A stretch of DNA of 64,000 bases from Opitutaceae bacterium (GTDB taxonomy: Bacteria > Verrucomicrobiota > Verrucomicrobiia > Opitutales > Opitutaceae), in assembly GCA_019634615.1 (NCBI GenBank), contig JAHCAZ010000014.1, forward strand, positions 34,110 to 98,109. Reading direction: 5' to 3'. How positions within the stretch are numbered: position 1 is the first letter of the stretch; each line of letters starts with the position of its first letter. The notes under the pieces are model-generated. The model worked only from the letters and a program-made list of their open reading frames with translations, was not told the DNA's origin and did not search any database. Shown here one piece after another: positions 50,432 to 58,746 of the stretch. A program made the position numbers and the translations under genes.

Positions 50432-52012
50432 ATGACGCTCCGCACCCGTTTCAACCTCCTGCTGGTGCTGCTGTGCGTGGGGCTGGCCGCCAGCCTGCTG
50501 GTGCTCCGGTACTACGAGAAGCGGGAGACGAACCTCATCCTGCAGGACCTCTCCGGCCAGCGCAGCCGGATGCTCGACCGGTTGATCGAGCTGAGCGGGC
50601 GCTCGCTGGAGACCTTCACGCGGGATTATTCGCTGTGGACCGAGATGGTGGACTTTGTGGCCCGCCCGGCCGTCGATCGCGCCTGGGCGGCCGTCAACAT
50701 CGACCCCAGCCTCGCGACGTTCAACGCCCACGCGGCCTGGGTGTTCAAGCCGGACGGCACCCTGTTCTACGCCACCGCCGCCGATGCCGCCGTGCCGCCC
50801 ACGTCCGCCCTGCCGCCCGGGCCGGCCCTGGCGGAGCAGCTGCGCCGCGACAAGGCCTGCCACTTCTTCATCGTGACGCCGGCCGGGCTCGCCGAGGTGC
50901 GCGGCGCCGTGATCGTGCCCTCGGAGGACACCCAGCGGGTTTCCGCACCCCGGGGCTTCCTGCTGACCGCCGCCCTCTGGGATTCCGCCCACCTCGACCG
51001 CCTTGCGGGCCTGAGCCAGGCGCAGGTCGAGATCAGCGCCGCCGACGCGGGCCATCCGGCGGAGCGGAACACGATCCACCTCTACCGCGATCTCCCCAGC
51101 TGGGATGGTCGGGTGCTCCGGGAACTCCACGTGCGATACGCGTCCACGACCCTCGAGTTCATCGCGGACACCGACACCTGGGAGTCGGCGATCCTGTTCA
51201 CGTTCGGCACGATTGCGATCCTGCTGGGCGCCGGGTTCACCCGGCGCTGGGTGCTGGCGCCGCTGGGGCAGATCAGCGCCAGCCTGGCGACGGGCGACAC
51301 GGGGCCGCTGGAATCCCTGCGCGCCGAGCGTTCCGAGCTGGGGCGGGTCGCCGAGCTGGTGCGCACGTCGTTCGAGGATCGCGCGAAGCTGCGCCACACG
51401 CTGGACGAGCGGGCGCAGCTCAGCCGCGACCTGCACGACGGCCTGATCCAGACCCTCTACGCGATCGGCATGAACCTCGCCAGCATCGGCCCGCTCCTGC
51501 GCCAGCAGCCGGAGCAGGCCGAGGAGGCGATCGACCAGACGCGGACCGAGCTCAACGCCTCGATCCGCGAACTGCGCAGCTTCATCTCGCGGCTCGAGCC
51601 CGCGGCGACCGAGAAGGATTTCGCGAAGGCCGTGCGGCTGCTGGTCGACTTCATGCAGACGGCGGCCCCGGCCGTCCGCCTCGACGTCGCCATCGACGAG
51701 GCGCTGGCCGCCCGCCTGCCGGTCGAGCAATGCACGCAGCTGCTCTATATCGTGCGCGAGGCCCTGAGCAACGCGGTGCGCCACAGCCGCGGCAGCCGGA
51801 TCGCCGTGAGCCTGCGGCCCGCCGACCAGGCCGCGGCGCTCCTCACGGTCCAGGACAACGGGCGCGGCTTCGATCCGTCCGAGCCGCGGCTCGGGGGACA
51901 CGGCCTTGACAACATGGCCGAACGCGCGCTCCAACTAGGGGGCGAACTCGAACTCAAATCGCAACCCGGCCGCGGCACCCTCGTCACCGTCCGCCTTCCC
52001 CTTCCCTCATGA
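50432..52012 (+). CDS. sensor histidine kinase with extracytoplasmic CHASE4-like domain (HK1)
   Basis: Protein of 526 residues. A membrane helix (TRFNLLLVLLCVGLAASLLV) is followed by a CHASE4-like sensor (FTRDYSLWTEMVDFVARP ... FNAHAAWVFKPDGTLFYAT). A second helix is near residue 250, followed by a HAMP-like linker. The catalytic core is of the HisKA_3/HATPase_c type. The phosphoacceptor is His335 in LSRDLHDGLIQTLYAIGMNL, and the N-box is IVREALSNAVRHS. It partners the NarL-type regulator downstream, with which it overlaps by 4 bases. The frame is open to 50390. Confidence 0.88.
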   Translation: MTLRTRFNLLLVLLCVGLAASLLVLRYYEKRETNLILQDLSGQRSRMLDRLIELSGRSLETFTRDYSLWTEMVDFVARPAVDRAWAAVNIDPSLATFNAHAAWVFKPDGTLFYATAADAAVPPTSALPPGPALAEQLRRDKACHFFIVTPAGLAEVRGAVIVPSEDTQRVSAPRGFLLTAALWDSAHLDRLAGLSQAQVEISAADAGHPAERNTIHLYRDLPSWDGRVLRELHVRYASTTLEFIADTDTWESAILFTFGTIAILLGAGFTRRWVLAPLGQISASLATGDTGPLESLRAERSELGRVAELVRTSFEDRAKLRHTLDERAQLSRDLHDGLIQTLYAIGMNLASIGPLLRQQPEQAEEAIDQTRTELNASIRELRSFISRLEPAATEKDFAKAVRLLVDFMQTAAPAVRLDVAIDEALAARLPVEQCTQLLYIVREALSNAVRHSRGSRIAVSLRPADQAAALLTVQDNGRGFDPSEPRLGGHGLDNMAERALQLGGELELKSQPGRGTLVTVRLPLPS

Positions 52013-52707
52013 AAACCTCGACTCCCGTCATTCGCGTCCTCCTCGTGGATGACAGCGCGCTCGTGCGGCGCGGCGTGCGCTCGGTCATCACCGCCCACAG
52101 CCAGCACGGGGCCATCCAGGTCGTCGGCGAAGCCGCCAATGCCGCCGAGGCGATGAGCGAGGTACTGCGCCTGAAACCCGACGTCGTGCTGCTCGACCTG
52201 CGCCTGCCCGACGGCTCGGGCATCGACATCTGCCGGCGCATCCACACCGAGGTCCCGGAGACCCGCGTGCTGGTGCTGACGTCGTTCGTGGACGACAACC
52301 TGGTTTACAACGCCGTCATCGCGGGCGCCCATGGTTACCTGATGAAGGAAGTCGACCCGCCGGCGCTGCTCGAGGCCATCACCAAGGCCGCCGCCGGCCA
52401 ATCCATCCTGACCCCCGACATCACCCAGCGCGTGATGAAGATGCTGCGCAGCGGCAACGGCGGGAAGGACGGCACGAGCGACCTCTCGAGCCTTTCGCAG
52501 CAGGAGCGGCGCGTGCTCGCCTGCGTCGCCGAGGGTCTCACGAACAAGCAGACCGGCGAACGGCTCAACCTGAGCGAGAACACGGTGAAGAATTACCTGA
52601 TCAACGTTTTTGAGAAACTGCAGGTGAAGCGTCGTTCCCAGGCGGCGGCACTCTATGTCGAGCAAGTCGGCCGGCCGCAGAGCTCGGCGCTGCCGCCGGG
52701 CCCGTGA
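52009..52707 (+). CDS. NarL/FixJ-type response regulator (RR1)
   Basis: Protein of 232 residues. The receiver domain has the acidic pair in LLVDDSALVRRG, the phosphoacceptor Asp63 in PDVVLLDLRLPDGSG, Thr/Ser in VLVLTSF and Lys in YLMKEVD. The C-terminal LuxR-type helix-turn-helix is LSQQERRVLACVAEGLTNKQTGERLNLSENTVKNYLINVFEKLQVKRRSQAAALYV. It ends with a short tail and a stop (SALPPGP). ATGA overlap with HK1. RR2 at 54529 is a close paralogue that lacks the corresponding stop. Confidence 0.95.
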   Translation: MKTSTPVIRVLLVDDSALVRRGVRSVITAHSQHGAIQVVGEAANAAEAMSEVLRLKPDVVLLDLRLPDGSGIDICRRIHTEVPETRVLVLTSFVDDNLVYNAVIAGAHGYLMKEVDPPALLEAITKAAAGQSILTPDITQRVMKMLRSGNGGKDGTSDLSSLSQQERRVLACVAEGLTNKQTGERLNLSENTVKNYLINVFEKLQVKRRSQAAALYVEQVGRPQSSALPPGP

Positions 52708-52753
52708 GCTGGGACGGGGCGGGCGAGCACCGACAAGAAAGCCAACCCTGAAG

Positions 52754-52807
52754 ATAGGCCTGTTAAGGCCTATTTGATAGGCCTGATATTTAGGGCCGAT
52801 GGCCCTA
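52754..52807 (+). promoter_or_regulatory. clustered TAGGCCTA inverted repeats upstream of HK2
   Basis: ATAGGCCT and AGGCCTAT around GTTA (52754-52773) form a perfect inverted repeat. Next comes ATAGGCCTGA (52777-52786), then TAGGGCC-GAT-GGCCCTA (52791-52807). Three symmetric sites in 54 bases, 127 bases before the HK2 start, are a strong operator candidate. Similar sites occur before the second pilin cluster and, less perfectly, before pilM. Confidence 0.65.
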
Positions 52808-52933
52808 GGCGTAAGTCAGAAGTAGGGGTATTCTCCTCAGGATGTATTACCGTTCGCACCCGGCGAACGCCACCCTTGGATGCGCCGGAACCTGTCCTGC
52901 ACGGACCCCCGGCCAGAGGGGAACTCACGGTCC

Positions 52934-54532
52934 ATGAACGTCCGGCTCAAGTTCGTCGCCCTGCTGGGATTGATGCTTCTGGCCTTTGCCGGGGCGCTCT
53001 GGGGCCTGCGTGAGATGGCGCGGCGGGCGGCGGTGCAGGATGCGGCGCAGCTGCACCGCGCGCGCGAGCAACAACTGGACCATTGGCTGAAGGCCACCGG
53101 GCGGTCGTTGCGCGACTTTGCCCGGGAGGGCGCCGGCCTCGCGGCCCAGCGCCTGCTGCGGGAGGACGCGAGCATCCCACCCGCCGCCGAGGTGCCGGGC
53201 ATCACCGCCTACTGGATCGTGCGGCGCGGCGGCACCGTCGCGCGGGTCGCGGCCGACTACGGCCTGGTGCAGCCGCCGATCCCCGCGGCGAAGATCGCCC
53301 TGTGGACGGCCGAGCCGCCGCCCTACCGGTTTTTCAGCGAGAGCGACGCGGGCCTCCTCGAGTTGTGCGTCGAGCCGGTCGTGCTCGACCCGGGCGCCCC
53401 GCCCTGGGGCTGGCTCCTCGCGGCCCGCCGCTGGGACGACGCGCACCTGAAGGTGCTCTCGAGCCTCACGGAGGGGCGCGTCACGCTCGACCTGCACCCG
53501 GCGGCCACGCCCGCGTCGGAGCACGTGCACACGCGGTTGCTGCCGGACTGGCAGGGCCGGCCGCTGCGGAGCCTGCAGGTAAGCTACGCGGCGCCTGGGT
53601 CGGAGCCGGGCCCGGGGCCGATCGGGGCGGACGCGGCCATGTTCTTCGGTTTCGGCCTGCTGCTGATCGCGGGCCTGGCGCTCAGCCTGCACTGCTGGGT
53701 GCTGCAGCCGCTCGGCCGCATCGGTGCCAGCCTGGCCGCGGGCCAGCCGGAACCACTGGCCCCCCTGCTGCGGGGCCGCGACGAGTTCGCCGCCACCGCC
53801 CGCATGCTCGAGGCCTTCTTCGCGCAGCGCGACGCGCTGAAGCGCGAGATCGAGGAACGCCGGCGCGTGGCCGCCGCCCTCGCCGCCGCCGAGGCCGACC
53901 TGCGCCGCACGCTCGAGGAGCGGACCCGGCTTGGCCGCGACCTGCACGACGGCGTCATCCAGGCCCTCTATGCCACGGGCATGGGCCTGGCCGGCATCCG
54001 CGCCCTGCTGCGGCCCGGCGACACCGAGGCCGCCGAGCGCCTCAACCAGTGCCGCGCCACGCTGAACGAGATCATCCGCGACGTGCGCAATTTCATCACC
54101 GGGCTCGAGCCCGAGGCGCTGCGACAGCAGACCTTCACCCAGGCGGTGCACGCGCTGCTGGAGTTCATGCAGAGCATCAGCCCGGCCAGGACCGAGGCCG
54201 CGATCGACGAGGATCTCGCCGCCCAGTTGACGCTGAACCAGCGGGCCAACGCCCTGCACATCATGCGCGAAGCCGTGAGCAACGCCCTCCGCCACGGCGC
54301 GGCGGAGCAGATCCGCGTCACCCTCGCCCGCACGCCCGAGGGCCAGGCGGCCCTCGACATCGCCGACGACGGGGTCGGCTTCAACCCCGAGGCCGGCGCC
54401 ACCACCCGGGGCCGCGGGCTCGAGAACCTCGCGCAGCGCGCGACCGAGCTGGGCGCCACCTTCACCCTGCACTCCGAGCCCGGCGCCGGCACCCGCCTGC
54501 GGTTCGTGTTCACCCTCTCCCCTTCGCCATGA
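52934..54532 (+). CDS. sensor histidine kinase (HK2)
   Basis: Protein of 532 residues, paralogue of HK1. An N-terminal helix (LKFVALLGLMLLAFAGALWGL) is followed by an extracytoplasmic sensor of about 190 residues without a recognised name. A second helix lies near residues 235-255 (MFFGFGLLLIAGLALSLHCWVL). HAMP and a coiled coil (REIEERRRVAAALAAAEADLRR) precede the HisKA_3 domain with His338 in LGRDLHDGVIQALYATGMGL. HATPase_c follows (ADDGVGFNPEAG). ATGA overlap with the regulator-prepilin fusion, so kinase and fusion are co-translated. The frame is open to 52880. Confidence 0.87.
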   Translation: MNVRLKFVALLGLMLLAFAGALWGLREMARRAAVQDAAQLHRAREQQLDHWLKATGRSLRDFAREGAGLAAQRLLREDASIPPAAEVPGITAYWIVRRGGTVARVAADYGLVQPPIPAAKIALWTAEPPPYRFFSESDAGLLELCVEPVVLDPGAPPWGWLLAARRWDDAHLKVLSSLTEGRVTLDLHPAATPASEHVHTRLLPDWQGRPLRSLQVSYAAPGSEPGPGPIGADAAMFFGFGLLLIAGLALSLHCWVLQPLGRIGASLAAGQPEPLAPLLRGRDEFAATARMLEAFFAQRDALKREIEERRRVAAALAAAEADLRRTLEERTRLGRDLHDGVIQALYATGMGLAGIRALLRPGDTEAAERLNQCRATLNEIIRDVRNFITGLEPEALRQQTFTQAVHALLEFMQSISPARTEAAIDEDLAAQLTLNQRANALHIMREAVSNALRHGAAEQIRVTLARTPEGQAALDIADDGVGFNPEAGATTRGRGLENLAQRATELGATFTLHSEPGAGTRLRFVFTLSPSP

Positions 54533-55635
54533 AATCCGGCCCGCCCGCCATCCGCATCCTCCTGGTCGAGGACAGCGCCCTCGTCCGCGAGGGCATCCGC
54601 ACCGTCCTGGACTCGGCCGATCCGCCCGACCTCAGGGTCGTGGGCGAGGCGGCCTCCGTCGCCGAGGCGGTCGCCGCCTGCGACCGCCTGCGGCCCGATG
54701 TCGTCCTGCTCGACATCCGATTGCCCGACGGCCACGGCTTCGAGGCCTGCCGCGAGATGCTGCAGCGGCAGCCCGCGACGCGCGTCATCGTGCTTACGTC
54801 GCATTCGAGCGACAACTTCGTCTACGAGGCGGTCACGGCCGGCGCGCAGGGTTACCTGATGAAGGAAGTCGACCCGGCCGGACTGATCCAAGCCGTGCGC
54901 GACGTCGCCGCGGGCCAGTCGATCCTCGCGCCGGACGTCACCGAGCGGGTGTTGAAGATGCTCCGGAATGGCGGCGCCAACCGCGGCCCCGAGGGCGACC
55001 TTGGCAGCCTTTCGCAACAGGAGCGCCGCGTGCTCGCCTGCGTCGCGGAAGGCCTGACCAACAAGCAGGCCGCGGCGCGCCTCGGCCTCAGCGACAACAC
55101 GGTGAAAAACTACCTGATCAACGTCTTCGAGAAGCTCCAGGTGAAGCGTCGCTCGCAGGCCGCCGCCCTCTACGTGCAGCAGGCGGGCCGGCCCGGCGCG
55201 GAGCCGCTCCCCGGCGCGCGCACGGGCGGATTCACGCTCGTCGAGGTGATGTTCGCCTCCCTGGTGCTCGTCCTCGGCATCACCACGGCCATCGTCACGC
55301 TCCAGCGCGGGCTGCAGGCGATCGACACGGCGCGCAACTACACCTACGCCGGCCAGCTCATGCAGAACGAGCTCGAAAGCCTGCGCCTCAAGAACTGGAC
55401 CCAACTCGAGGGCCTCCAGGCCGCGGGACCCGCGGCGGTCGCGACCGATCCCACCGCCAGCTCCGCGCGCACGACCTTCACGTGCACCCGGACCATCACC
55501 TCCCCCAAGGCCGACATGAAGGAGATCACCCTCGTCGCCTCCTGGCGCGGCTACGACGGCCGCGACCACGCGGCCCGCGTCATCACCCGTTACGGGCGGA
55601 GCGGACTCTATGACTACTTCTACACCGCCCATTGA
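54529..55635 (+). CDS. response regulator fused to a PilV-type prepilin (RR2-pilV)
   Basis: One uninterrupted frame of 368 residues. Residues 1-216 are a complete NarL-type regulator: Asp62 in PDVVLLDIRLPDG, MKEVD, and the LuxR HTH with LSDNTVKNYLINVFEKLQ. Where paralogue RR1 stops after a 16-residue tail, this one continues through GARTGG to an intact prepilin site, G234|F235 TLVEV with Glu at +5. A hydrophobic helix (MFASLVLVLGITTAIV) and a PilV-like body ending GLYDYFYTAH follow. PilV2 at 57740 has the same pilin body with its own short leader. A GTG at 55174 could start pilin alone, but it has no ribosome site. The next gene overlaps by 26 bases. Confidence 0.85.
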   Translation: MKSGPPAIRILLVEDSALVREGIRTVLDSADPPDLRVVGEAASVAEAVAACDRLRPDVVLLDIRLPDGHGFEACREMLQRQPATRVIVLTSHSSDNFVYEAVTAGAQGYLMKEVDPAGLIQAVRDVAAGQSILAPDVTERVLKMLRNGGANRGPEGDLGSLSQQERRVLACVAEGLTNKQAAARLGLSDNTVKNYLINVFEKLQVKRRSQAAALYVQQAGRPGAEPLPGARTGGFTLVEVMFASLVLVLGITTAIVTLQRGLQAIDTARNYTYAGQLMQNELESLRLKNWTQLEGLQAAGPAAVATDPTASSARTTFTCTRTITSPKADMKEITLVASWRGYDGRDHAARVITRYGRSGLYDYFYTAH

Positions 55636-56221
55636 TCCGGCACCCGCCGCCCGTTCCCGGTGCGCCGCCTTCACGCTCGTCGAGGTGATGGTGGCGGCCG
55701 CGCTGGGCACGATGGTGCTCGCGGGCGTGTTGAGCGCCTTCCTGTTCATCGGCCGCACGGGCTTCAACGCGGGCAGCTACAGCGAGATGGAGGCGCAGAC
55801 CCGCCGGGCCCTCGATCGTTTCGCGGCCGACGCCCGCCGGGCCACCGCCGTCCAGTGGCACAGCAGCCGCCAGCTCACGTTCACCCTGCCGACGGCGGGC
55901 TCCGGCACGACGCAGGTCACGTATGCCTACGACGCGGCATCGGCCGGCGCCACGGCGCGGTCGTTCTACCGGCACGCGGGCGACGCCGCCTCGGCCGCGC
56001 CGCGCGAGGTCCTCGTGCGCGGGGTCGGCACCGACTTCGCCTTCGCACGCTTCAAGCTGGAGCAGAACGGCGTCACCGCCAATGCCGCCGCCAACGACCT
56101 CGAGACCAAACTCGTCCAGGTCAACCTCCGGCCCGTCCGCACCGGCGTGACCGCGGTGGCCGCCAGCCAGAACACGCTTTCCGCCCGCTATCTCCTGCGC
56201 AACAAGCGCGTCAGCCAGTGA
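55610..56221 (+). CDS. PilW-like minor prepilin (cluster 1)
   Basis: Protein of 203 residues. A 20-residue leader ends in Ala20, then F21 TLVEVM with Glu at +5 and a hydrophobic helix (AALGTMVLAGVLSAFLFIG). Prepilin peptidase normally needs Gly at -1; Ala is tolerated poorly in known cases. The paralogue at 58173 has Gly. The body is beta-rich and ends LSARYLLRNKR. It overlaps the fusion gene by 26 bases and the next gene by 3 bases (TGATG). Confidence 0.82.
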   Translation: MTTSTPPIDPAPAARSRCAAFTLVEVMVAAALGTMVLAGVLSAFLFIGRTGFNAGSYSEMEAQTRRALDRFAADARRATAVQWHSSRQLTFTLPTAGSGTTQVTYAYDAASAGATARSFYRHAGDAASAAPREVLVRGVGTDFAFARFKLEQNGVTANAAANDLETKLVQVNLRPVRTGVTAVAASQNTLSARYLLRNKRVSQ

Positions 56222-57627
56222 TGCCGCCCTCCCGCTACATCCTCCCGCCGCCACCCCCGGCCCGCCGCCATCCCCGGCCGGCGACGCGCGGCTCCGTGCT
56301 CATCGTAGCCCTGCTGCTGTGCGCGGTCATCGCGCTCATGCTCGGCAGCTATCTCAACCTGAACCTCAACTCCACGCGCCTCGCCCAGCGCTCGTTTCAC
56401 GGCACCGCCGCGCTGAACCTCGTCGAGGCCGGCGCGGAGGAGGCCGTATGGTCGTTCAACCGCGCCACGCAGGGGCACACCGACGGCTGGAGCGGGTGGA
56501 ACACCGACGGCACCGGGGCCTGGCGCAAGTTCGCCGGCTTCGATCTCGGCGCCGGGGCCGACGCGTGGGTCAAGGTCTACGTCACCGACACCAACCCGCC
56601 GTCCAGCGGCACCCCGAAGATCGTCGCCCTCGCCTCGGTGCAGCCGCCGCAGCGCCCGGCGGTGACGCGCATGCTCGAGGTCACGCTGCGGCGCCGGTCG
56701 TACTTCTCGAACGGCCTGGTGGCCAAGGAAGCCATCACGTTCAGCGGCACCAACACGAGCGTCGACAGCTGGAACTCCGACCCCGACGGCGACCCGGCCA
56801 CGGCGCCCGTCGACTACAGCGCCGCCGTTCGGCGCGACCAGGGCACCGTGGCGAGCACGAGCGTCGCCAACACCGCGATGCTCATCAACCAGGCCGACAT
56901 CTGGGGCTACGTCTACACCGGCGGCGCCGCCCCGCAGGTGGGCGTCAACGGCTCGATCCGCGGCGCCAGCACCCCGGCCGACGTCATGATCGACGCGAAC
57001 CGCATCGCCACGGACTTCAACGCCGAGCTCCCGCTGGCCGCGGCTCCGGCCGACGGCACCGTCATCGCCACGGTCGGCGCCGTCCTCGGCACGCCCGGCA
57101 CCGCCACGCGCTGGCGCTGCCCCGCGATCAGCCTGAGCGGGAACCAGACGCTCACGATCCAGGGCGACGTCACCCTGATTCTGACGGCGACCTCCGGCAC
57201 CACCGCCCTGAGCGTGACCGGCAACGCCCGGATCCAGATCGCCGCGGGCGCCTCGCTCACGCTCTACGCGGAGGGCGACGTGAAGATCGCGGGCAACGGC
57301 ATCGGCAACGCCAATATCCAGCCCCTGACCTTCCAGCTCTGGGGCACCCATGCGACGCCCGGGGGCCAGGCCATCCAGATCGCCGGCAACGGCGCCCTGC
57401 GCGCCGCCGTCTACGCCCCGAGCGCCTCGGTCAAGATCAACGGCAACGGCGAGGTCATGGGCTCGGTCGTGGCCAACGACATCACGATCGTGGGCAACGC
57501 GGCGTTCCATTACGACGAGGCACTGGCCACCTATGGCAGCAACACGCCCTTCGGCATCACGAAGTGGCGCGAACTGGACACCGCCGCGGCGCGCGCCGCG
57601 TACGATCATCTTTTCGCGGGCTGGTAG
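56221..57627 (+). CDS. PilX-like prepilin with large repeat domain (cluster 1)
   Basis: Protein of 468 residues. The N-terminus (TRGSVLIVALLLCAVIALMLGSY) is the PilX/GspK-type pilin helix without a canonical Glu at +5. A middle domain with a PilX-type LNLVEAGAEEAVWSFN is followed by a long beta-rich part. This contains glycine-rich turns such as IAGNG, KINGNG and VVANDITIVGNAAFHYDEAL. These look like parallel beta strands, as in polymer-forming or adhesin-like pilin heads. Two paralogues are at 58747 and 60201. It ends 31 bases before the TAGGCCTA region of cluster 2. Confidence 0.8.
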   Translation: MPPSRYILPPPPPARRHPRPATRGSVLIVALLLCAVIALMLGSYLNLNLNSTRLAQRSFHGTAALNLVEAGAEEAVWSFNRATQGHTDGWSGWNTDGTGAWRKFAGFDLGAGADAWVKVYVTDTNPPSSGTPKIVALASVQPPQRPAVTRMLEVTLRRRSYFSNGLVAKEAITFSGTNTSVDSWNSDPDGDPATAPVDYSAAVRRDQGTVASTSVANTAMLINQADIWGYVYTGGAAPQVGVNGSIRGASTPADVMIDANRIATDFNAELPLAAAPADGTVIATVGAVLGTPGTATRWRCPAISLSGNQTLTIQGDVTLILTATSGTTALSVTGNARIQIAAGASLTLYAEGDVKIAGNGIGNANIQPLTFQLWGTHATPGGQAIQIAGNGALRAAVYAPSASVKINGNGEVMGSVVANDITIVGNAAFHYDEALATYGSNTPFGITKWRELDTAAARAAYDHLFAGW

Positions 57628-57658
57628 GCGCGCGGTTCGGTTCTAGGCCCCGGCCCTC

Positions 57659-57683
57659 TCAGGCCTATCGGAGGTAGGCCTGA
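57659..57683 (+). promoter_or_regulatory. TCAGGCCTA/TAGGCCTGA inverted repeat before pilin cluster 2
   Basis: TCAGGCCTA (57659-57667) and TAGGCCTGA (57675-57683) are perfect 9-bp arms around a 7-base spacer, 57 bases before PilV2. TAGGCCTGAAAT is close to TAGGCCTGATAT at the HK2 promoter, suggesting one regulator for both. A further CTAGGCCCCGGCC half-site lies just upstream (about 57643). Confidence 0.65.
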
Positions 57684-57739
57684 AATACGGACCTGTAAGC
57701 CTCTAACCCGGCGGCGCGGACTTCTGCCATGATGACTGC

Positions 57740-58204
57740 ATGGCACCCACCCCGTCCCGTCCCCGCCGCCGCCAGGGCGGCTTCACGATCGTCGAAGTGT
57801 CCATGGCCAGCTTCATCATGGCGTTCGGCATCGCCACCTCGATCATCGCGATGCAGGCCGGCTACAAGCACATCGACCTGGCCCGCGGCACGACTCTCGC
57901 CTCGCAGATCATCCAGAGCGAGATGGAGCGCCTGCGGATGATGAGCTGGACCATGATCAATGCGTTGCCGGCGACCGAGACCTTCGACGGCGCCGACTAC
58001 TTCAGCGATCACGCCAGCATCAACAACGTCTACACGGTCACGCGGACCGTCACCGGCGACGCGACGCGACCGACGGAGATCAAGAACATCAACGTATCGG
58101 TCCGCTGGCAGTCCTACGACCTGCGGTGGCACCAGCGCAGCTTCTCCGCGATCTACGCCAAGAACGGCCTTTATGACTACTATTACACTATTGCCCATCC
58201 GTAG
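57740..58204 (+). CDS. PilV-like minor prepilin (cluster 2)
   Basis: Protein of 154 residues. The leader MAPTPSRPRRRQGG (Gly14) is followed by F15 TIVEVS, Glu at +5 and a hydrophobic helix (FIMAFGIATSIIAMQAGY). The body ends GLYDYYYTIAHP, matching the end of the pilin part of the fusion at 54529. It is thus the normal, unfused version of that gene and shows what the ancestral start looked like. It overlaps the next gene by 32 bases. Confidence 0.88.
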   Translation: MAPTPSRPRRRQGGFTIVEVSMASFIMAFGIATSIIAMQAGYKHIDLARGTTLASQIIQSEMERLRMMSWTMINALPATETFDGADYFSDHASINNVYTVTRTVTGDATRPTEIKNINVSVRWQSYDLRWHQRSFSAIYAKNGLYDYYYTIAHP

Positions 58205-58730
58205 GCCCGGCCGCCGCGGCTTCACGCTGGTGGAGGTCATGATCAGCGCCGCGCTGTCGACCTTCATCCTCGCCGGCGTCCTCTCCACCTTCCTCTTCCT
58301 CGGCCGGAGCGGCGCGAACCTGCGCAACTACTCCGACATGGAGTCGCAGGCCCGGCGCGGCCTCGAGCTGTTCGCCGAGGACGTGCGGCAGGCCAGCGCG
58401 ATCACCTGGGACAGTGAGGTGCAATGCACCCTGACCGTGAACGCGGCCAGCATCGTCTACGCCTACAACAGCGGCACAAACACCTTCACGCGCAACGGCG
58501 CGGCCATCATCACCGGCATCACGCCCGGGACCTTCGCCTTCTCCGCCTTCAATGTCGCCGGCACCGAGATGGAACTCGACACCGCCGCGAAGCGCACCAC
58601 CGCCAGCTCGAGCACCAAGCAGCTCCAGATCACGCTCGAGGCGATGCGCACGAACACCACGGTCGTCGACGCCACCAACACCGTGCTCTCCGCGCGCTTC
58701 ATCCTGCGCAACAAAATCGTCACCGCCTGA
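58173..58730 (+). CDS. PilW-like minor prepilin (cluster 2)
   Basis: Protein of 185 residues. The leader MTTITLLPIRRPGRRG (Gly16) is followed by F17 TLVEVM and Glu at +5. The helix ISAALSTFILAGVLSTFLFLG is followed by a beta-rich body ending LSARFILRNKI. Paralogue of 55610-56221 but with the normal Gly at -1. It overlaps PilV2 by 32 bases, the same arrangement as in cluster 1, so the clusters arose by duplication. It is followed 16 bases later by the PilX-like gene. Confidence 0.87.
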   Translation: MTTITLLPIRRPGRRGFTLVEVMISAALSTFILAGVLSTFLFLGRSGANLRNYSDMESQARRGLELFAEDVRQASAITWDSEVQCTLTVNAASIVYAYNSGTNTFTRNGAAIITGITPGTFAFSAFNVAGTEMELDTAAKRTTASSSTKQLQITLEAMRTNTTVVDATNTVLSARFILRNKIVTA

Positions 58731-58746
58731 GCCACCCCCACCCGCC

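Noticed and set aside
55174..55635. Separate pilin gene starting at the GTG at 55174 instead of a fusion
   Set aside because: It would give a plausible 19-residue leader, but there is no ribosome-binding site and the regulator frame has no stop codon before it. Kept as the main alternative rather than the primary call.
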